Below the pieces are notes generated by a model that was not told the DNA's origin, searched no databases, and saw only the letters and a program-made list of their open reading frames with translations. A stretch of DNA of 64,000 nt from Oceanobacillus_B kapialis (lineage in GTDB: Bacteria > Bacillota > Bacilli > Bacillales > Amphibacillaceae), in assembly GCF_042685265.1 (NCBI RefSeq), contig NZ_JBHUMX010000010.1, one strand, 5' to 3'. Of the stretch, positions 35,183-44,159 are shown in pieces (within the stretch, counting starts at the first letter, position 1; every line of letters begins with the position of its first letter). A program made the position numbers and the translations under genes.

Positions 35183-35530
35183 TTATTTTTTCTTGTTTAA
35201 AAAGTCTAGGCAAAAGATGCAATCTTCGTTTTGGCGAGGACTCCCAAATTCGAGGTTACAAATATGAAACCCTTCTTCATATAGCCTCGCCAGGTTATCA
35301 TAGCCTTCTCCAGGAAAGCTCTTGGAAGGCTTGTCCTCACTTGATTCCGTGTTATGTTGCTTATCTGTTTGTTCTAGATGATTGCGCAAATTGTGGTTCT
35401 CTGCTGCAAGCCTGTGATTTTCTTCAAGCAAATCACGTAAACGGCCTTTTAAATCGCCAAGCTGCTCATATAATTCCCCAATTTGCTGTTCCATGTCGGA
35501 AACCTGATCAAAAATCTCTCTCTTCTTCAC
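35183..35530 (-). CDS. yabA: Replication initiation control protein YabA
   Basis: This 115-residue protein has an N-terminal coiled coil (residues ~5-50) and a C-terminal zinc module with H...C...CIFC. B. subtilis YabA binds both DnaA and DnaN and limits re-initiation. Start is GTG after GGGGTGAG. The neighbouring ricT and holB genes are in the standard order. Confidence 0.94.
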   Translation of the reverse strand: MKKREIFDQVSDMEQQIGELYEQLGDLKGRLRDLLEENHRLAAENHNLRNHLEQTDKQHNTESSEDKPSKSFPGEGYDNLARLYEEGFHICNLEFGSPRQNEDCIFCLDFLNKKK

Positions 35531-35545
35531 GCCTAACTCACCCCG

Positions 35546-36370
35546 TTATTCTGTGGCTTGCGCTAATATACCTTCATCAATTAGTTCATCTAAAGTATAT
35601 TCAATAACTCGTTCTTTTTCTGGAATCTCGATTTGAATTAGTCTCTCCAGAATGTTGAGGCCTACTACTTTTCCTTTACCATGTGGTGTCTTAATAGCTT
35701 GTCCAATATCAGGAAGTTCACGCTTGGCTGTTTCATAATCATCATTTTCATATTTTAAGCAGCACATAAGTCTTCCACATAGCCCAGATATTTTTGCCGG
35801 GTTAAGAGACAAGTTCTGGTCCTTCGCCATTTTAATGGAAACCGGTTCAAAGTCACCTAAAAAAGTGGAACAGCAGAGCATTCTGCCACAAGGCCCAATG
35901 CCCCCAAGCATTTTCGCCTCATCACGTACCCCTATCTGTCTGAGTTCAATCCGTGTTTTGAACATCGCTGCTAAATCTTTTACAAGATTACGGAAATCTA
36001 CCCTACCATCTGCTGTAAAGTAAAAAATTATTTTATTACGATCAAATGTATACTCTACTTCTACTAGATTCATATCAAGGTTATGGTGCGCAATTTTATC
36101 TGAACAGGTGCGAAATGCCTTTTCAGCATGCTCCTGATTTTCCACGACTGTCAATTTGTCCTTTTCATTCGCTACACGAATCACTTGCTTCAGTGGAAGT
36201 ACCACATCTTCCTCATCCACCTGCTTCTTGGCTATTACGACCTTCCCGAACTCTATGCCTCTTACTGTTTCAACAATTACATAACTGTGCAGGGAAATCG
36301 AATGTTCACCGGGATCAAAATAATATATCTTACCCGCTTTTTTGAAGCGGACTCCAATTACATCTATCAC
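35546..36370 (-). CDS. ricT: RicT (YaaT), PSP1-domain regulator of RNA processing
   Basis: This 274-residue protein has the PSP1 C-terminal domain and a cysteine-rich region MLGGIGPCGRMLCC...LCGRLMCCLKYEND that in B. subtilis RicT carries Fe-S cluster ligands with RicA and RicF. The complex guides RNase Y cleavage and influences sporulation and biofilms. Start is GTG after AGAGGTG. Confidence 0.95.
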   Translation of the reverse strand: MIDVIGVRFKKAGKIYYFDPGEHSISLHSYVIVETVRGIEFGKVVIAKKQVDEEDVVLPLKQVIRVANEKDKLTVVENQEHAEKAFRTCSDKIAHHNLDMNLVEVEYTFDRNKIIFYFTADGRVDFRNLVKDLAAMFKTRIELRQIGVRDEAKMLGGIGPCGRMLCCSTFLGDFEPVSIKMAKDQNLSLNPAKISGLCGRLMCCLKYENDDYETAKRELPDIGQAIKTPHGKGKVVGLNILERLIQIEIPEKERVIEYTLDELIDEGILAQATE

Positions 36371-36374
36371 ATAA

Positions 36375-37364
36375 TCACCTCTGTATTTGAAGTGTAAGTT
36401 GTTCCATCACTAATGTGGGATTAACATTTTGCTTCAATTTTCTTTTGGCTTGCATAATGGTATTTAAATGCTCCAGTAACTCTCCTTGGGAAAAGGAAAG
36501 CGTTGCTTTTTCTAGTAACGGATCTTGGTTCGCAAAGAAAACCATTTCTGATTCATTACCAATATGATAATAGAGCACGTCTTTAAACGCTAAAAGCAGT
36601 AAGTCAAGCCCTTCTTCCTGCTCGCTTCTTTCTTTAAAATGTACCACCCAGTGGTTATGAATATATAAATAAACATCTTGCGGGTTCTCGGCAAACATTT
36701 CTACTAATTGTACCACTATCTTTCTAGCAGTGGCAAACCACTCATCATTGCTACGAGCCAGCGCATCATCTAAGTTATTGGTGAGGGCACCCATTAACCT
36801 GGCAGTATTTTCACTTAACCCGTTTTCGACTAGTTTTTGCTGAAAATGAATGACATTCAAGGGCTGTAAATCAATAATCTGGCATCTAGAACGAATGGTT
36901 GGCAAAATGGCTTGGCTATTTTCGGTAAGCATAATGGCCGTCGTTTGTTTACTCGGCTCCTCTAAAAATTTTAAAATACGGTTTGCAGCATTTACAGTAA
37001 GTGTCTCGGCACCTTTTATGATATAAACTTTTCGGGTGGATTCCATCCCAGAATAGCTGAATTCTTTTTGTAAATTGCGGATTTGCTCTATTTTAATGGA
37101 TTGTCCTTCTGGTTCGATCCAATGAACATCAGGATGGTTCCCAGAGATAATCCTTTTACATGCATGACACTGATTACAAGGCTCTACACCATCCAGATTC
37201 TCGCAAAATAAACTTTTGGCAATCATTGTAGCAATTGCTTCTTTTCCTGTGCCACGTGCCCCGTGAAGCAAATACGCATGAGAAACACGGTCTTTTTTTA
37301 TGCTGTTGGTAATAATTCTACTAGCCAGTGGCTGTACATCAGCAATATCAGACCAGTTCTTCAT
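36375..37364 (-). CDS. holB: DNA polymerase III delta' subunit
   Basis: This 329-residue clamp-loader subunit has the AAA+ fold with LLHGARGTGKEAIA (P-loop, degenerate end), a zinc cluster C...CNQC..C, and sensor motif SRC (TIRSRCQIIDL). It works with DnaX and HolA to load DnaN. ATG 37364 is preferred over the GTG three codons earlier, which abuts the ribosome-binding site. Confidence 0.95.
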   Translation of the reverse strand: MKNWSDIADVQPLASRIITNSIKKDRVSHAYLLHGARGTGKEAIATMIAKSLFCENLDGVEPCNQCHACKRIISGNHPDVHWIEPEGQSIKIEQIRNLQKEFSYSGMESTRKVYIIKGAETLTVNAANRILKFLEEPSKQTTAIMLTENSQAILPTIRSRCQIIDLQPLNVIHFQQKLVENGLSENTARLMGALTNNLDDALARSNDEWFATARKIVVQLVEMFAENPQDVYLYIHNHWVVHFKERSEQEEGLDLLLLAFKDVLYYHIGNESEMVFFANQDPLLEKATLSFSQGELLEHLNTIMQAKRKLKQNVNPTLVMEQLTLQIQR

Positions 37365-37394
37365 TGCATTCACTCCCTTATTGATGGTGTAGCT

Positions 37395-37829
37395 TTACGT
37401 ATATATATTAATCAATAGTCCTTTAATTTCACCAATTAATCCAAGGATATCTACTGTCTTTTTTTCTCTATTCATTATTTCTTCTGTTAGCTCTAATAAT
37501 TTTTCATCCACCTGCTTTACGATGGAAAGCTTTCGATTTTGACCATCAAATCCGAAGCTATGCGAATGCTCCAGGTCTAGCCCGCTTGATACGGTTTCTT
37601 GGAGGAAGCTTTTCACCATCCGCTTAAATTTAGCAAGATCACGAAAAGAACGGAAACGTGCCAGCTTATCTCCTTGTAGCGTAATATTTTTCATTAACTG
37701 CTGTAATTCTTGCTGCTTCATACTTTGGGTTTGGGACCGAAGGCTTTGCTGGAACGATTGAGATTCTGCTACACTCGTTCGGGTATAATTCGGCTCTGCT
37801 TGTGTCCGTATTTCCTGGCCAATCTTCAT
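37395..37829 (-). CDS. yaaR: YaaR, DUF327-family protein
   Basis: This 144-residue soluble protein of the DUF327 family has a Gln/Ser-rich N-terminus and a helical C-terminal half with FRDLAKFKRMVKSFLQE. Function is unknown. It lies between darA and holB, as in B. subtilis. Confidence 0.9.
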   Translation of the reverse strand: MKIGQEIRTQAEPNYTRTSVAESQSFQQSLRSQTQSMKQQELQQLMKNITLQGDKLARFRSFRDLAKFKRMVKSFLQETVSSGLDLEHSHSFGFDGQNRKLSIVKQVDEKLLELTEEIMNREKKTVDILGLIGEIKGLLINIYT

Positions 37830-37969
37830 AAAATCAGTCCCTTTAATCTAAATTCCTTAAAAGAATGGTAACGACCAGCGTCCAGATACTTATCGCTGGC
37901 CGTCTCATTATTTCATAATGGGGTTGCTTGTTATCAACATCATTGCCACTAAAGACAAATACGCATTAG

Positions 37970-38299
37970 TTAAAATTGATAGAAGGATTCAATTGGCAGA
38001 ATAAATACTGTCGCACCGCCAACTTCAACTTTAACCGGCTTCGGGATATAGGAGTCGGCATTTCCTCCCATTGGAGAAATCGGCGCGACCATCTGCTCAC
38101 GGTGCGAGCAGTTGTCTTTAATAATACGTAAAGCTTCATCTACATAGTCGTCCTGACAACCTATCATAAGCGTTGTATTTCCCTCTTTTAGAAATCCACC
38201 AGTCGTTGCAAGCTTGGTTGTTTTAAAATTCTCTTCCCCCAGAGCATCCACCAGACGGTTAGAATCTTTGTCCTGAATGACTGCGATTAGCAATTTCAT
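37970..38299 (-). CDS. darA: Cyclic-di-AMP receptor DarA (YaaQ), PII-like
   Basis: This 109-residue PII-like trimeric protein has the T-loop/B-loop segments LATTGGFLKEGNTTLMIG and the C-terminal GGATVFILPIESFYQF. DarA binds c-di-AMP; its downstream target is not settled. A hairpin (GGCCAGCG/CGCTGGTC, about 37870-37905) may end the tmk-darA transcript. Confidence 0.95.
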   Translation of the reverse strand: MKLLIAVIQDKDSNRLVDALGEENFKTTKLATTGGFLKEGNTTLMIGCQDDYVDEALRIIKDNCSHREQMVAPISPMGGNADSYIPKPVKVEVGGATVFILPIESFYQF

Positions 38300-38314
38300 T
38301 ATACGTAACCCCCT

Positions 38315-38950
38315 TTACGCTTCATTTTTTAGTAATGTAATAATACGTTCCATCGCCTCATTTTCAACAGCTTCCATCGGCTGGTCGGCATTAATCGCCT
38401 GGATACGGCGTGGAAATCTTTTCACTAGAATATGATAGGCTTCATAAACTTGTTCGTGAAATTGAATCGTTTCCAAATCCAAGCGATTCCGTTCTCTATC
38501 TTTATTCGCCGCAATCCGTGCCAATCCCTTGTTTGGCTCGATATCAAAAAATAATGTCAAATCAGGCATACAATCGCCAATGGCAAATTGATTAATGGAG
38601 AACACTTCGTCCATCCCCAGCCCTCTAGCATGTCCCTGATAAGCCAAGCTGCTGTCAATGAAACGATCACATAATACTACTTTCCCCGCTTTCAATGCGG
38701 GTAATACTTTTTCCACCAAATGTTGACGTCGGGATGCGGCATATAATAAGGCCTCTGTCCGCTCCTCCATTTCCGTGTTAGTCGGATTGAGGATAACCTG
38801 CCTAATTTGTTCGGCAATTTCGATCCCACCAGGCTCCCTTGTTGCCAATACGTCATACCCTTGGTTACGTAAATGCTTGCTTATACGTTGAAGAAGAGAG
38901 GTTTTACCAGCCCCTTCACCGCCTTCAAAGGTTATAAAAATTCCGTCCAC
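38315..38950 (-). CDS. tmk: Thymidylate kinase
   Basis: This 211-residue kinase converts dTMP to dTDP. The P-loop GGEGAGKT is at residues 10-17, with the DR(Y/F) motif in CDRFIDSSLAYQG and REPGG in TREPGGIEIAEQ. It sits between darA and the decarboxylase gene. Confidence 0.98.
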   Translation of the reverse strand: MDGIFITFEGGEGAGKTSLLQRISKHLRNQGYDVLATREPGGIEIAEQIRQVILNPTNTEMEERTEALLYAASRRQHLVEKVLPALKAGKVVLCDRFIDSSLAYQGHARGLGMDEVFSINQFAIGDCMPDLTLFFDIEPNKGLARIAANKDRERNRLDLETIQFHEQVYEAYHILVKRFPRRIQAINADQPMEAVENEAMERIITLLKNEA

Positions 38951-38951
38951 G

Positions 38952-40382
38952 TTAAACTTCTCCTTCTGCTGATGCTGAGAAAATGACTATCCTTTCAGCA
39001 TCCCTTTGCTGCAATCGCACCCCATTTTTCTGGAGCTCTGTTATATGTTCAAGCTGTTTTTTTGTAATACGCTCTCCCTTAAGTATAAGCGGTATTCCCG
39101 GCGGATAAGGAATAACAGCTTCTGCCGCTATATGTCCCGGTGCCTCCTGAAAAGACACATGCCTTGTTTCCAACCGTTCCATTTTTGTATAAGGAATTGC
39201 CAGCTCAGTTATTGATTCAAGCCCCGCTAAAAACGGCACTATATCTATTGTATCATGCATTCGACTTTTTTTTAATTGCTCATCAACTGTTTTTATAGCT
39301 TTTTTCAATGTTTCAATCTGTTGAAATGGTGCTAAACCGTGAATAAACAAAAGTTGGTTATCTGTATGAAATTCTGGATAGATGTTCTGTTGTTCGAACA
39401 ATTTTGCAACTTTTCTGGCAGAATGTTTCACGTGTAACGTCATTTTTAACGGGTCCTCGGCAGGAACAATTGTCCAACTACCCGCCTCTTGGAAAAGAGC
39501 CTTCACCTTCTCTACACTTCTCATGATAGCCACCCTATTCTCAGAGGATATCGTTGCCAGAAATGATCTGGCAATATCCAAGGAGGCCATCAATGGATAC
39601 GAAGGACTGCTGGATTGTAATAGCTGCAAATAATGGGACAGTCTCTCCTTTGATACGATAGAAGATTTATGATGAAGAAAAGATGCCATCGTCATAGCAG
39701 GTGCCATTTTGTGTGCAGATTGTACGACCACATCCGCTCCTAACGTTAAAGCACTTGCGGGGAACGGTTCTCCCAGTGAGAAATGCACACCATGTGCCTC
39801 GTCGACCAGTACAGGAATATGGTAATCATGCGCAAGTTCAATCATTTCCTTGAGGGGATAGGTTCTCCCGAAATAATCCGGATAAGTCAGGATCAAAGCC
39901 TTTGCATCTGGGTGTTTCTGAAGTGCCGCCACGAGGGTAGTTTCGTTTGGATTCGTAAAACGGTCTACCTCCTTCTCGTATTGCGGAGAAATGAAAACAG
40001 GGTCAGCGCCCCTCAATTCCAGCGCATTCATAATCGATTTATGGCTATTACGCTGCACAATCACTTTATCTCCAGTTGAACAAGCAGCCATAATCATGGC
40101 CAAATTCCCTGCTGTACTTCCACCTACAAGGAAATACGTATGGTCTGCCTGAAAATATTCTGCTGCAAGGTTTTGTGCCTCTGCGATCGGCCCTTCAGGT
40201 GCATGCAAATCATCCAGTCCAGGTAACTCAGTCATATCTAATTTTAAAATAGCATTGTAGAAGCTTCTTGCTGTTTCCGGAAAAACAACCCCGTTTTTGT
40301 GCCCTGGCACATGGAACGAGATGGGATCATGTTGGCTAAATTGTTGTAGGGTTTGATATAAAGGGGTTAATCGCTGATTCAT
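38952..40382 (-). CDS. yaaO: PLP-dependent Orn/Lys/Arg decarboxylase family protein (YaaO-like)
   Basis: This 476-residue fold-type I enzyme has SFHVPGHKNG (residues 22-31), DEAHG (194-198) and the PLP lysine K225 in QSAHKMAP. It lacks the N-terminal wing domain of large inducible decarboxylases. Substrate is unproven. It ends one codon before tmk. The xpaC and yaaN genes, found between csfB and yaaO in B. subtilis, are absent here. Confidence 0.92.
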   Translation of the reverse strand: MNQRLTPLYQTLQQFSQHDPISFHVPGHKNGVVFPETARSFYNAILKLDMTELPGLDDLHAPEGPIAEAQNLAAEYFQADHTYFLVGGSTAGNLAMIMAACSTGDKVIVQRNSHKSIMNALELRGADPVFISPQYEKEVDRFTNPNETTLVAALQKHPDAKALILTYPDYFGRTYPLKEMIELAHDYHIPVLVDEAHGVHFSLGEPFPASALTLGADVVVQSAHKMAPAMTMASFLHHKSSIVSKERLSHYLQLLQSSSPSYPLMASLDIARSFLATISSENRVAIMRSVEKVKALFQEAGSWTIVPAEDPLKMTLHVKHSARKVAKLFEQQNIYPEFHTDNQLLFIHGLAPFQQIETLKKAIKTVDEQLKKSRMHDTIDIVPFLAGLESITELAIPYTKMERLETRHVSFQEAPGHIAAEAVIPYPPGIPLILKGERITKKQLEHITELQKNGVRLQQRDAERIVIFSASAEGEV

Positions 40383-40441
40383 GGTAGAAAGCTCCTTTTT
40401 TATACGTTACGTCCTGGCTTTTATTTAATTTTACCACAAAC

Positions 40442-40470
40442 AAAAAAGCCTTTGCCTGAAGCAAAGACTT
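40442..40470 (-). terminator. Terminator of gin
   Basis: CTTTGC and GCAAAG arms around TTCAG, followed by GCTTTTTTG on the minus strand. Confidence 0.8.
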
Positions 40471-40476
40471 ATGTAT

Positions 40477-40668
40477 CTATGAATATAGTTTTGGTTTGGT
40501 TGCGTTTTTTAGTTTCTTTACATAATAGTTATATTTCTCTTCCCGCGGTTCTGTGTGTATCATATTATGCTCGCATTCGGTACAAATGAACGTCGTGTAT
40601 AAATGGATACCTCTTGCCTTTTCTTCTTCACAAATTCCACAGCGTTGTAAATATGTCGCTTGTTCCAT
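40477..40668 (-). CDS. gin: Anti-sigma-G/E factor Gin (CsfB)
   Basis: This 63-residue zinc protein has CGIC...FICTEC and ends YYVKKLKNATKPKLYS, closely matching B. subtilis CsfB. It blocks premature sigma-G activity in the forespore and later sigma-E. A GGAGGTGGGG site precedes ATG, and a sigma-F promoter is readable upstream. Confidence 0.95.
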   Translation of the reverse strand: MEQATYLQRCGICEEEKARGIHLYTTFICTECEHNMIHTEPREEKYNYYVKKLKNATKPKLYS

Positions 40669-40679
40669 CTCCCCACCTC

Positions 40680-40719
40680 CGTTAGAAACTAGTATCTCCG
40701 AATCTAACGAAAAATATAC
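40680..40719 (-). promoter_or_regulatory. Sigma-F promoter of gin within an inverted repeat
   Basis: GTATA (40715-40719), exactly 15 nt, and GGAGATACTA (40690-40699) match the sigma-F consensus. A 7-bp inverted repeat CGTTAGA (40703-40709) / TCTAACG (40680-40686) encloses the -10 and abuts the GGAGG ribosome-binding site. Confidence 0.75.
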
Positions 40720-40747
40720 AAGAAATCTTTGAAAAAATGAAATGCTA

Positions 40748-41455
40748 TTAATCTGTTTTTCTAAGAAATCGCTTGGTTAGGAAGAGGATACATAAAACGT
40801 TTAATAGAACCCCCAAACATCCAATTAAAAGGACAACGCTCAAATTACTAGCCTCTACAAAAAACAGCTTGGCTGCCCAAAAGGTAGGGATGATTCCTCC
40901 CACAAAGTGCAAGGGCCCTGGTACAAAATAAATTACAATTGGAATGAATACGAGCAACCCAACACCTTTAGATAACGCTAAGCCTTCAATTTTATTTGCA
41001 GCCATCGCTACAAGACATAGACTTATAATGGGAGCCCCCATCGCAATCAACGGTATTACCAAGGAAGTTGCCGATACAGATAAAGATACTGGACTTGCCC
41101 ATTCTAAATACAAAACTCCATACAGCACCGTTAACACCCCAGGTAGCAACAAGCGGTAACAGAGGTAGCCCTGTTTACGTAAAGGAGTCACGGCAAAATA
41201 ATCAATCATTCTCTCATCCCGCTCATCTAACATCATAAACCCAGCCATAATGCCAACTATTAGAGGAATTAAAAGAATAAAGAAGCTTGCCAGAAGTTCG
41301 TTATAGGCTGATAAATCATATTCCACCACAGCAAAAGGTACCATGAATCGAACAAATAGAATTAACAAGAAAGGTCCTACAAGCGAAATCAATAACATCG
41401 GGTCTCTGTATATTTGCTTCATATCGGATTTTATTAAATAATAGAGAGCACTCAT
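40748..41455 (-). CDS. ABC transporter permease (second of two)
   Basis: This 235-residue protein has six hydrophobic segments and an N-terminal cytoplasmic start (SALYYLIKSDMKQIYRDPMLL). It overlaps the preceding permease by 4 nt. The three ABC genes resemble exporters of the fluoroquinolone/antibiotic type in layout (one ATPase, two small permeases); the substrate is unknown. Confidence 0.85.
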   Translation of the reverse strand: MSALYYLIKSDMKQIYRDPMLLISLVGPFLLILFVRFMVPFAVVEYDLSAYNELLASFFILLIPLIVGIMAGFMMLDERDERMIDYFAVTPLRKQGYLCYRLLLPGVLTVLYGVLYLEWASPVSLSVSATSLVIPLIAMGAPIISLCLVAMAANKIEGLALSKGVGLLVFIPIVIYFVPGPLHFVGGIIPTFWAAKLFFVEASNLSVVLLIGCLGVLLNVLCILFLTKRFLRKTD

Positions 41456-42159
41456 AATGTTTTGCCTCCACCAGCTTTATACATAATCAGTTTATAAAAA
41501 GACTTTCTCGCCCATAGAAAAGCTAAGCTATTCCACCCTATCAAAATACCTATAGCATAAAGTGCCTCGATTTCATGAATTGGAAAAAACACAGACCCCA
41601 TTAAAAGTAAGGCCCCTTTGGTTGGCAAAAGCATAAAGAATATAGTATCGCTACCCGCCAATCCTAGTAATGGAAGTAAAAAAATCAAGCTATAACTGGA
41701 GGACATGAGAAAGAAGCCGTTTAAAGTATGACAGCGAACCGCCACCCCAAGTCCAAGAATGGTAAAAAACATCGAGGTCATAAATACCCCTAGCAGGAAC
41801 AGGATTAAATGTTGAGAAAGCCCAAAGACACTAACATGAATGATAAAGCTTGTTAGAACCGACAATACGGTTAGGGATAATGCTTTGGAAAGAATATATT
41901 CTTCCACTTTGTAGGGTGTTATGAAAAGATTGTCTAAAATATTTTGGTTCCGCTCCAAAAGTACGAGTCCACCAATAAAGAAAAAACCTAACACGCCCGG
42001 ATCGGAAAAGGTAATCAAAAGCCCAGCTATCTCTCTAAATTGTTCCGGAATCTGATGGAGGGCGATAATATAAAACATACTAACAAGTATATAGGTAGCG
42101 TAAAGCCCATGGCGATGCTGTATTTTAATGTCGTAGAGAAAAGCAGCATGGAATCTCAT
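41452..42159 (-). CDS. ABC transporter permease (first of two)
   Basis: This 235-residue protein has about six hydrophobic helices and the start RFHAAFLYDIKIQHRHGLY. Its segment LVLLERNQNILDNLFITPYKVEEYI is typical of ABC-2-type permeases. It overlaps its neighbours by 4 nt on both sides. It probably pairs with the next permease as a heterodimer. Confidence 0.85.
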   Translation of the reverse strand: MRFHAAFLYDIKIQHRHGLYATYILVSMFYIIALHQIPEQFREIAGLLITFSDPGVLGFFFIGGLVLLERNQNILDNLFITPYKVEEYILSKALSLTVLSVLTSFIIHVSVFGLSQHLILFLLGVFMTSMFFTILGLGVAVRCHTLNGFFLMSSSYSLIFLLPLLGLAGSDTIFFMLLPTKGALLLMGSVFFPIHEIEALYAIGILIGWNSLAFLWARKSFYKLIMYKAGGGKTL

Positions 42160-43013
42160 TTTAGCCCCCTGCCAGTCACCCGAATAAATATATCTTCAAG
42201 TGTTGCCTCCTGGGTATGGATGGTCTCTACATTATTTGTTTGAAGTATGGTTAAAAATTCATTGTTTGTGCCAATTTTATGTAAGTCAAATTCATTGGTT
42301 TCCAAGCTTTGATCTTTTTCACGATACTCCACGCGTACTTTCTTCGTGTTATGCAGCACTTTTAGGTTTCTTGGTGAATCAATTAATGCAATTCTCCCAT
42401 CCACTATAAAAGCCACTCTGTCACAAATCTCATCAGCCGTACTCATATTGTGTGTGGTAATGAGAATTGTCTTCCCTTCTTTCTTTAAGCTCCTAATTTT
42501 GTCTTTAACCTTTTTAGCATTAAGGGGGTCCAAACCTGATGTTGGCTCATCAAGGAAAAGAATATCCGGTTTATTTAATAATGCTCTACATAAATTCAGC
42601 CTCATTTTCATTCCCTTAGAATAAGCGGACACCTTCATTTTAGCGGCTTCCTTTAACCCCAACTCTGTAAGCAATTGCTCTGGTTCACAGGTTTCGCCTG
42701 TGTAGAGGTTACGGAATAAAGAGAGGTTCTCCATTGCCGTAAGTCGCTGATAGAAATTAGGAAACTCAAAAGCAACCCCAATTTTTTCATAATAGGAGCG
42801 TTTTACCTCGTTCACATCCTGGTCAAAAATACGCACGGTTCCTTGATAGTTTTTTAACATCCCAATTAGAATTTTCTGGGCAGTACTTTTCCCAGCACCA
42901 GAGGGCCCCAGGAATCCAAATATCTCTCCTTGTTCTATGGAGAAGTCCATCCCTTTTAATGTTGGTTCCGTACGCCCTGGATAGGTAAAACACAAATCCT
43001 TCACCTCTATCAT
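42156..43013 (-). CDS. ABC transporter ATP-binding protein (ABC-2 exporter type)
   Basis: This 285-residue ATPase has Walker A GPSGAGKST (residues ~36-44), a Q-loop region, signature-like AYSKGMKMRL in place of LSGGQ, Walker B ILFLDEPTSGLDP and the H-loop THN. The C-terminal ~60 residues are extra, as in drug-export ATPases. Its start overlaps the tetR stop by 1 nt. Confidence 0.93.
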   Translation of the reverse strand: MIEVKDLCFTYPGRTEPTLKGMDFSIEQGEIFGFLGPSGAGKSTAQKILIGMLKNYQGTVRIFDQDVNEVKRSYYEKIGVAFEFPNFYQRLTAMENLSLFRNLYTGETCEPEQLLTELGLKEAAKMKVSAYSKGMKMRLNLCRALLNKPDILFLDEPTSGLDPLNAKKVKDKIRSLKKEGKTILITTHNMSTADEICDRVAFIVDGRIALIDSPRNLKVLHNTKKVRVEYREKDQSLETNEFDLHKIGTNNEFLTILQTNNVETIHTQEATLEDIFIRVTGRGLK

Positions 43014-43618
43014 TACTCCTGCTCCTTTATTAAGCCATTCGAAATAAATGTAACGAGTAACTCCATTGTTTCCTCAAAACGTTGCTCCCCGATGTGCTCT
43101 TTTTGCAAAAATAGTAAGAAGACCATACGTAATAATTGAATGATCACCTCAGTGTCTTCTTCTATGATTGCTCCCTGCATTTGTATTTTTTTAATCAGTG
43201 GGGTGAAGAAATCCATATCACTGCTTGTAAGATGTGCAACTTTTTCCTGCGGTAATTTCCTTATTAAAGACTCCATAACACCTTCCGCAAATAACTGACG
43301 AATAAATTCATTGGTTTCCATGACCGAGAATGCTTGCAATAAAAATGCTTTAAAGCTTTTTCTGGTAATTGGACTAGACTGGAAAAATGGCAGGATAAGC
43401 TGTTCTCTTATCTTTTCTTCTTCTTGTGCTAGAATATCAAGGTAAAGTTCTTCCTTACTTGCATAGAAGTTGTAAAAGGAACCTTGGGCAATCCCTACTG
43501 CCTTCGTTATGTCAGAGATACTCGTTTTCTTAAGGCCCCTTTTGGCAAACAAGTCTCTCCCCTTTTGCAGGAGCTCTTGATTGATCCACTCCTTTTCCTT
43601 TTGCATGAACTTCGGCAT
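43013..43618 (-). CDS. TetR-family transcriptional regulator
   Basis: This 201-residue protein has the TetR helix-turn-helix GLKKTSISDITKAVGIAQGSFYNFYASKEEL in residues ~28-58 and a variable ligand domain. It is the first gene of a four-gene coupled operon with the ABC exporter, so it probably represses it in the absence of ligand. The block occupies the place of rrnA in B. subtilis (between bofA and csfB). Confidence 0.9.
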   Translation of the reverse strand: MPKFMQKEKEWINQELLQKGRDLFAKRGLKKTSISDITKAVGIAQGSFYNFYASKEELYLDILAQEEEKIREQLILPFFQSSPITRKSFKAFLLQAFSVMETNEFIRQLFAEGVMESLIRKLPQEKVAHLTSSDMDFFTPLIKKIQMQGAIIEEDTEVIIQLLRMVFLLFLQKEHIGEQRFEETMELLVTFISNGLIKEQE

Positions 43619-43638
43619 CTTACCACCCCCTTTTTGAA

Positions 43639-43696
43639 TATATGAATAATTTTATTTTATATTCATATATTAGTCTGGAAAGTAGAGTAGCGTCAA
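43639..43696 (-). promoter_or_regulatory. tetR-ABC promoter and inverted-repeat operator
   Basis: TTGACG (43691-43696), 18 nt, and TAATAT (43667-43672) form the promoter. A perfect inverted repeat TATATGAATA / TATTCATATA (43639-43648 and 43660-43669, 11-nt spacer) overlaps the -10 and is a strong candidate TetR operator. Confidence 0.7.
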
Positions 43697-43776
43697 GCCT
43701 TTTAGTTAAATAGAAAAGCTGCCCCTAGCTAAATAAACTTTAACGAAGGACAGCTCTGTAACTTTCACTATTACAT

Positions 43777-44043
43777 TTACGGAAGAATGAACAAATGAAT
43801 GGCCGCTAATGAGCCTAGTCCAAACAAACCTAAAAACCCAGACACCATTACGGTAAATGCATTAATTGGAATGTGCAGGCCAATGGCGCCACCAAATACA
43901 TTGAAAAAGAACAAAAATAAAATCCCAATTCCCAGTTTTACTGTCCCCTGTGCCAAAAAACGCATTGGTTTGATAGGGGCTCCCACTAGTAACAAAACGA
44001 TAATAAGTGCAACCATGATTGATATAACAATTGTAGAACTCAA
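43777..44043 (-). CDS. bofA: Sporulation regulator BofA
   Basis: This 88-residue membrane protein has hydrophobic segments near residues 4-22 and 35-85 and the conserved NVFGGAIGLHIPINAFT. BofA, with SpoIVFA, inhibits the SpoIVFB protease in the mother-cell membrane and delays pro-sigma-K processing. I chose TTG 44043 because it lies 8 nt after AAGGAGGG and gives the normal length; the GTG at 44064 lies ahead of that site and has no site of its own. Confidence 0.9.
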   Translation of the reverse strand: MSSTIVISIMVALIIVLLLVGAPIKPMRFLAQGTVKLGIGILFLFFFNVFGGAIGLHIPINAFTVMVSGFLGLFGLGSLAAIHLFILP

Positions 44044-44159
44044 CCTAATTCCCTCCTTGTCCACTCTTTAGTACATATGAAAAAAGAGGGCAAAAAAGAA
44101 CCTTATTATTAGAGTCGAATCCTTTTCTATGCAATTACGTCCCAAAGCTCTGACTAAAT

